9,041 bases of DNA from Alistipes sp. (lineage in GTDB: Bacteria > Bacteroidota > Bacteroidia > Bacteroidales > Rikenellaceae), in contig JAFXIS010000055.1 in the NCBI GenBank assembly GCA_017532885.1, positions 1 through 9,041 on the forward strand, read 5' to 3'. Below are positions 5,442-9,041 of the stretch, piece after piece; position 1 is the first letter of the stretch; the number at the start of each line of letters is the position of its first letter. The position numbers were made by a program, and so were the translations under genes. The notes below the pieces were generated by a model. The model ran no database searches. It worked only from the letters and a program-made list of their open reading frames with translations, and was not told the origin of the DNA.

Positions 5442-8123
5442 ATGAAAAAGCTATTTCTTGCTGTTGCCGCATTAGCTATGTTGGCAACATCATGTACCAA
5501 GGATGATGTCACAGGGCTCAAGGGTGACAAGTCTTTGGTATCGTTCGAGGTATCGGCTCCGACGATTGGGACTCGCGCTGATGCTTACGACATCTATGGC
5601 AAAGGCTTTGAGGTTGAGCGCCTGCACTACGCAGCGTACCTCAAGGGTAGCGACAAGGTTCTGTTCACAAAGTGCATCAACAACGCATTCGAAGGCGAGG
5701 CGCTGTCAAATTCGAGCGTTGAGCTTAAGCTTGTAAACGACCAGTGGTACGACATCATTTTCTGGGCTGACGATTTGAACTCGCCTTATGTATTCGACCC
5801 TGCAACAAAGAGCGTATCTATCGACGCCAGCAAGCTTAGCCAGCTCAAGTCGCAGGACGAAACTCTCGACGGATTCTTCGGACAGCTTACTTTCGAGGTT
5901 AAGGGTCCTAAGGTTGAGCGCGTAGAGCTTACTCGTCCCTTTGCACAGCTCAACATCGCTACTGCCGACATCGAGGCTGCAAAGACTGCTGGTGTAACTA
6001 TCGACGATGCTGCAACCACTGCAGTAACCGTTTCAGGCGTTTACACTTCATTCAACCTTCTCACTAAGTTGCCTTTGGGTGAGCCTACAAGCGTAACTTT
6101 CGGCGCTGCTCCTAAGGCCCAGGGTCAGATTGTTCAGAATGTAGATAAGCCTTACGACATGCTTGCAATGAACTACTTGTTGGTAAATGACCGCAAGTTG
6201 GTTGATGTGACTTTCGATGTTCAGGCAGCTGCAGGCCAGAAGGTAAACCGCGTATTCCAGAATGTTCCCGTGGAGCGTAATTTCCGTACAAACATCTTGG
6301 GTAACCTCTTTACCGACAACATCGGCTTTGAGGTTGTTATCAATCCTATCTTCAAGGGCATTCACCCCAACAACGAGGCTGAGAAGTTCAATATGGCAGC
6401 ACAGGCAGGTGGTACTTACACTTTGAGTGCAGACCTTGAGATTCCTCATTGCACATTTGTAAATGCAGCGATGACTATCAACCTTAATGGTCATAAGCTT
6501 GAGTATACAGGCACTGACAACGCTGTAATGTTCCGCGTAAACGAGAGCGGTGCTCTTACTATCAATGGCGAGGGTACTGTTAAGTCTACCGGTTATATCG
6601 GCTTGGCTTACGAGAAGGGCTCTATCACTATCAATGGTGGTGACTACGATGCCGCAGGTTGCACTGCATTCCAGGCTAATGGAGGTGAGATTTACATCAA
6701 CGATGGTACTTTCACCGTAGGCAACACTAAGTGGGGCACTACCTACATGCTCAACCACTATGACAGCCTCAAGGAGGTAGGTCTTATCGAGGTTAAGGGT
6801 GGTAGCTTCTTGGGCTTCGACCCCGCAAACAACAAGGCTGAGAATCCTCAGATGAGCTTCGTACCCGAGGGTTATGAGTCAATCAAGGAGGGTGAGTTCT
6901 ACACCGTTGTCGAGGAGTTTGACGATATTCTTCTTTATACCGACTATGCAGAGGTATTTACTGCAAATGGCCTTCTTAAGTGGGGTTACATCGCAGAGAA
7001 GAATAAGTCATATGGTCTTAAGGTGATGCGCAATATCACAATGCCCGCATTCGAGGTTGCCGAGGATGCTGCAAATGAGACTTATGTATTCACTACTACT
7101 CCTATTACAGTTGATGCTAATGGCGTTCCAAGCGGTAGCAACTGGATTCCCGTATGTAAGGATATTTCAGGGCTTGCTGACGCTTACAGCGGACATATCG
7201 ATGGTAATGACAATACTATTAGCGGTTTGAGAATCCTTCACAATGCCGACTACACAGGTTTCATCGGCTTTATGAACAACGACGCATCTCTCAAAAACAT
7301 CACTTTTGATGATGCAGTTGTTAGCGGTGCAAATACTACCGGCATTGCAGCCGGTCGCGGTCAGAATGGTTCTATTATCGAGAATGTTAATGTAACTTCA
7401 AGCCATGTTTCAGGAGTAGAGGAGGTCGGTGGCATTATTGGACGAATCTACACTCGCGGAAACAATGTACACCAAGAGGCCCTCTCAGTTGTAAAGAGCT
7501 GTACAACTGATGCTAACACAGTAGTTGTTGGTTCAAACAATAAGGTTGGAGGTATCTGCGGACAGAACTATGGTGCAGCTATTGTAAATTGCGTAAATAG
7601 CGCAGATGTTACAGGTCTATCATCTGTTGGTGGTATTGTAGGATACTCTCGCGACTATCATATCTCTGCTGACGCATATGTTATTGCGTGTGGTTCAACA
7701 GCAGATGCTACTATTACCGCTACTGCAAACAATGGTTATGTAGGCGGTATTTGCGGATATGACTTCATCGACCTTAACAGCCACAAGAATACTAAGGCAT
7801 ACATCTTGGGTTGCTACTCTCACTCTACTATTTCTGGAGATAAGAGCGGCTCTATTTTGGGTCAAAGCAACAATGGCAATATTACAGTTACCGGTTCTTA
7901 TGGTGTAAACAATGGCGCAACAAAGGCTATCGGCTCAGGATCTGTAACAGGTGTTTACTACAGCTACGATGCAGTTGCTGAGGTTGCTCAGGCAGATGTT
8001 GATGCTATGGTTCAGGCTATCGCTGACTTCAATGCACTTAACATCGTAACTCTCCAGGGTGAGTCTGTTACATGTCCTTACACTTGGACTTGGACAAGCG
8101 GCAACTGGCCAACAATTCAGTAG
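5442..8123 (+). CDS. Large surface lipoprotein: fimbrillin-like (DUF6562-type) domain plus beta-helix and GLUG-like repeats
   Basis: This 893-residue protein starts with a lipoprotein signal peptide (lipobox LATSC, Cys18). TKDD directly after the Cys matches the acidic export signal (K followed by two D/E) that sends Bacteroidota lipoproteins to the cell surface. Residues about 30-303 resemble the fimbrillin-like/DUF6562 fold, with the SFEVSAPTIGTRA entry (34-46), LHYAAYLKG (61-69), WYDIIFWAD (102-110) and RPFAQLNI (165-172). Residues about 318-430 are short turn-rich strands (LTINGEGTV, SITINGGDY, IYINDGTFTV) suggestive of a right-handed beta-helix. A linker ends in FVPEGYESIKEGEFYTVV (473-490). 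Residues about 586-840 hold GLUG-like repeats with VGGI-G cores at 662, 702, 729 and 767. The C-terminus has the CPYTWTWTSGNWP motif (878-890) frequent at the ends of GLUG proteins. Role inferred: adhesin or structural surface protein. It is monocistronic, with its own promoter and terminator. Confidence 0.8.
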   Translation: MKKLFLAVAALAMLATSCTKDDVTGLKGDKSLVSFEVSAPTIGTRADAYDIYGKGFEVERLHYAAYLKGSDKVLFTKCINNAFEGEALSNSSVELKLVNDQWYDIIFWADDLNSPYVFDPATKSVSIDASKLSQLKSQDETLDGFFGQLTFEVKGPKVERVELTRPFAQLNIATADIEAAKTAGVTIDDAATTAVTVSGVYTSFNLLTKLPLGEPTSVTFGAAPKAQGQIVQNVDKPYDMLAMNYLLVNDRKLVDVTFDVQAAAGQKVNRVFQNVPVERNFRTNILGNLFTDNIGFEVVINPIFKGIHPNNEAEKFNMAAQAGGTYTLSADLEIPHCTFVNAAMTINLNGHKLEYTGTDNAVMFRVNESGALTINGEGTVKSTGYIGLAYEKGSITINGGDYDAAGCTAFQANGGEIYINDGTFTVGNTKWGTTYMLNHYDSLKEVGLIEVKGGSFLGFDPANNKAENPQMSFVPEGYESIKEGEFYTVVEEFDDILLYTDYAEVFTANGLLKWGYIAEKNKSYGLKVMRNITMPAFEVAEDAANETYVFTTTPITVDANGVPSGSNWIPVCKDISGLADAYSGHIDGNDNTISGLRILHNADYTGFIGFMNNDASLKNITFDDAVVSGANTTGIAAGRGQNGSIIENVNVTSSHVSGVEEVGGIIGRIYTRGNNVHQEALSVVKSCTTDANTVVVGSNNKVGGICGQNYGAAIVNCVNSADVTGLSSVGGIVGYSRDYHISADAYVIACGSTADATITATANNGYVGGICGYDFIDLNSHKNTKAYILGCYSHSTISGDKSGSILGQSNNGNITVTGSYGVNNGATKAIGSGSVTGVYYSYDAVAEVAQADVDAMVQAIADFNALNIVTLQGESVTCPYTWTWTSGNWPTIQ

Positions 8124-8157
8124 GCTATTTTCGGAGTATTCCGATAAATAATTTCAG

Positions 8158-8194
8158 ACTGCGTTTCACCCGAAAGTGAAACGCAGTTTTTTTT
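8158..8194 (+). terminator. Intrinsic terminator after the lipoprotein gene
   Basis: CTGCGTTTCAC (8159-8169) and GTGAAACGCAG (8176-8186) form a perfect 11-bp stem with a CCGAAA loop, followed directly by eight T residues. This is a textbook rho-independent terminator 35 bases after the stop at 8123. It separates the lipoprotein transcript from the scaffold gene. Confidence 0.92.
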
Positions 8195-8318
8195 GTTGTA
8201 AGCCATATCGCTACATGCAATAGCACACCACTCACTATCCATACCTATATTATATATAAGCAGCCAAAAATTATCAATAATTTATCGTCAACGGATTTTT
8301 ATTGCGGAAAAATATTAT

Positions 8319-8326
8319 TATCTTTG
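8319..8326 (+). promoter_or_regulatory. -7 element of the iron-sulfur scaffold gene
   Basis: TATCTTTG is an exact TAnnTTTG and is followed by CGTT, as in the promoter at 606-613. No TTTG is found at the expected -33 distance; the nearest TTG (8302-8304) is only 14 bases away. The predicted start near 8332 leaves an ~80-nt leader that includes a small hairpin and a palindrome. Confidence 0.65.
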
Positions 8327-8340
8327 CGTTGGAATTTTAC

Positions 8341-8360
8341 GCGATGCTGCAAACCGTCGC
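8341..8360 (+). promoter_or_regulatory. Small hairpin in the scaffold gene leader
   Basis: GCGATG (8341-8346) pairs with CGTCGC (8355-8360) through five Watson-Crick pairs and one T-G wobble, around an 8-base loop. It lies within about 10 nt of the predicted transcription start. A GC-rich stem at the very 5' end could stabilise the message; no riboswitch class is recognisable. Confidence 0.35.
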
Positions 8361-8378
8361 ATAAAAGACAAAAAAGAA

Positions 8379-8393
8379 TTGTTACAGTAACAA
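8379..8393. promoter_or_regulatory. Perfect palindrome TTGTTACAGTAACAA, candidate operator
   Basis: Two 7-base arms, TTGTTAC and GTAACAA, meet at a single central A. A one-base centre is poor for an RNA hairpin but normal for a dimeric DNA-binding regulator. It lies about 53 bases downstream of the -7 box and 19 bases upstream of the ATG at 8412, where a bound protein would block elongation. The arms look broadly like Crp/Fnr-superfamily half-sites (TTGT...ACAA), but no specific regulator can be named. Confidence 0.5.
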
Positions 8394-8411
8394 ATAAACT
8401 CTTCTAAAATT

Positions 8412-9041
8412 ATGATTTATTCACACGAAGTGCAGCAGATGTGCTGCGTTAAAAAGGGTGCCAATCACGCATCGGCTCCCATCCCACAGGAGGGAAAATG
8501 GGTTGTAGCAAAGGAGATTAAGGACATTTCAGGCTTGACACACGGTATTGGCTGGTGTGCTCCTCAGCAGGGTGCCTGCAAGCTTACTCTCAATGTTAAG
8601 GAGGGTATCATCCAGGAGGCTTTGGTCGAGACTATCGGCTGCTCTGGTATGACTCACTCGGCTGCTATGGCATCAGAGATTCTCCCCGGCAAGACTATCT
8701 TGGAGGCTTTGAACACCGACCTCGTATGCGACGCTATCAACACCGCTATGCGCGAGCTCTTCAAGCAGATCGTTTACGGTCGTACCCAGTCAGCTTTCTC
8801 TGAGGGCGGTCTTCCCATCGGTGCTGGCTTGGAGGACTTGGGTAAGGGTCTTCGTTCACAGGTTGGTACTATGTTCGGTACCGTAGCTAAGGGTACTCGT
8901 TACCTTGAGATGGCTGAGGGTTACTGCACCCGTATGGCTCTGGACGCTAACGACGAGGTTATCGGCTACGAGTTCGTTCACCTTGGCAAGATGATGGAGT
9001 TCATCAAGAAGGGTATCGAGCCCGCTGAGGCATTGGAGAAG
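8412..9041 (+). CDS. NifU/IscU-like iron-sulfur cluster scaffold protein (3' end outside window)
   Basis: The frame is open from the ATG at 8412 to the window edge, 210 codons with no stop, so the C-terminus is missing. Residues about 46-105 match the NifU N-terminal/IscU pattern: GACKLTLNVKEGIIQEA (54-70), then ETIGCSGMTHSAAMASEILPGKTILEAL (73-100), comparable to the IscU GC-x-S-x-ASAS...GKT segment. C56 and C77 stand at the first two ligand positions. The usual CGD motif is replaced by GAC, and C106 (DLVCDA) may be the third ligand. A CC pair near the N-terminus (11-12), C49, and a GGLPIGAGLEDLGKG segment (132-146) are outside the classic scaffold. Codons favour GGT, GCT and CAG, suggesting strong expression. 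I recall similar anaerobe proteins being annotated as scaffolds beside a 'GGGtGRT' protein gene, but cannot confirm that here. Confidence 0.75.
   Translation, partial: MIYSHEVQQMCCVKKGANHASAPIPQEGKWVVAKEIKDISGLTHGIGWCAPQQGACKLTLNVKEGIIQEALVETIGCSGMTHSAAMASEILPGKTILEALNTDLVCDAINTAMRELFKQIVYGRTQSAFSEGGLPIGAGLEDLGKGLRSQVGTMFGTVAKGTRYLEMAEGYCTRMALDANDEVIGYEFVHLGKMMEFIKKGIEPAEALEK

Noticed and set aside
6048..6758. 236-codon minus-strand open frame inside the lipoprotein gene
   Set aside because: It lies wholly opposite a well-supported coding frame with lipobox and recognisable repeats, and has no own promoter or start context; a shadow of the plus-strand codon bias.

Overview
The window looks like chromosomal DNA from a member of the Bacteroidota, most likely order Bacteroidales. 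Promoter-like sites match the lineage-specific -7 element TAnnTTTG, starts lack strong Shine-Dalgarno sequences, and there is a large surface lipoprotein with a fimbrillin-like (DUF6562-type) N-terminus followed by GLUG-like repeats. I cannot name a genus from the sequence.

Positions 1-638 have no protein gene. The first ~12 bases are the 5' tip of a 16S rRNA gene on the minus strand, running out of the window to the left. Behind it, reading leftward, are its leader (hairpin, boxA-like element, start-proximal stem) and three ~110-bp tandem repeats. Each repeat carries a -33/-7 promoter aimed at the rRNA operon; the outermost -7 has lost a base. An AT-rich spacer (439-605) then separates this from a rightward promoter at 606-613.

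Positions 639-4605 hold a likely rightward operon. It encodes a cytoplasmic GH13 alpha-amylase-family enzyme, a membrane-anchored TPM-domain protein with a zinc ribbon and Gly-rich tail (5 bases later), a LemA-family lipoprotein, and a Gfo/Idh/MocA oxidoreductase. TPM and LemA proteins are a recurrent pair. A DoxX-family membrane protein (4584-5051, minus strand) converges on the oxidoreductase, and the two genes overlap by 22 bp.

Positions 5052-5441 are a divergent intergenic region holding four 11-bp tandem repeats, an imperfect inverted repeat and a good promoter for the following gene. Positions 5442-8123 encode an 893-residue, probably surface-exposed lipoprotein, closed by a strong intrinsic terminator (8158-8194).

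Positions 8195-9041 hold a second promoter, a 5' leader with a small hairpin and a perfect 15-bp palindrome, and the first 210 codons of a NifU/IscU-like iron-sulfur scaffold protein that continues past the window.

I found no CRISPR array, insertion sequence, phage gene or tRNA. Most genes belong to recognisable families. The parts that reward a second look are the rRNA promoter array, the repeats upstream of the lipoprotein, the mosaic lipoprotein itself, and the palindrome in front of the scaffold gene.
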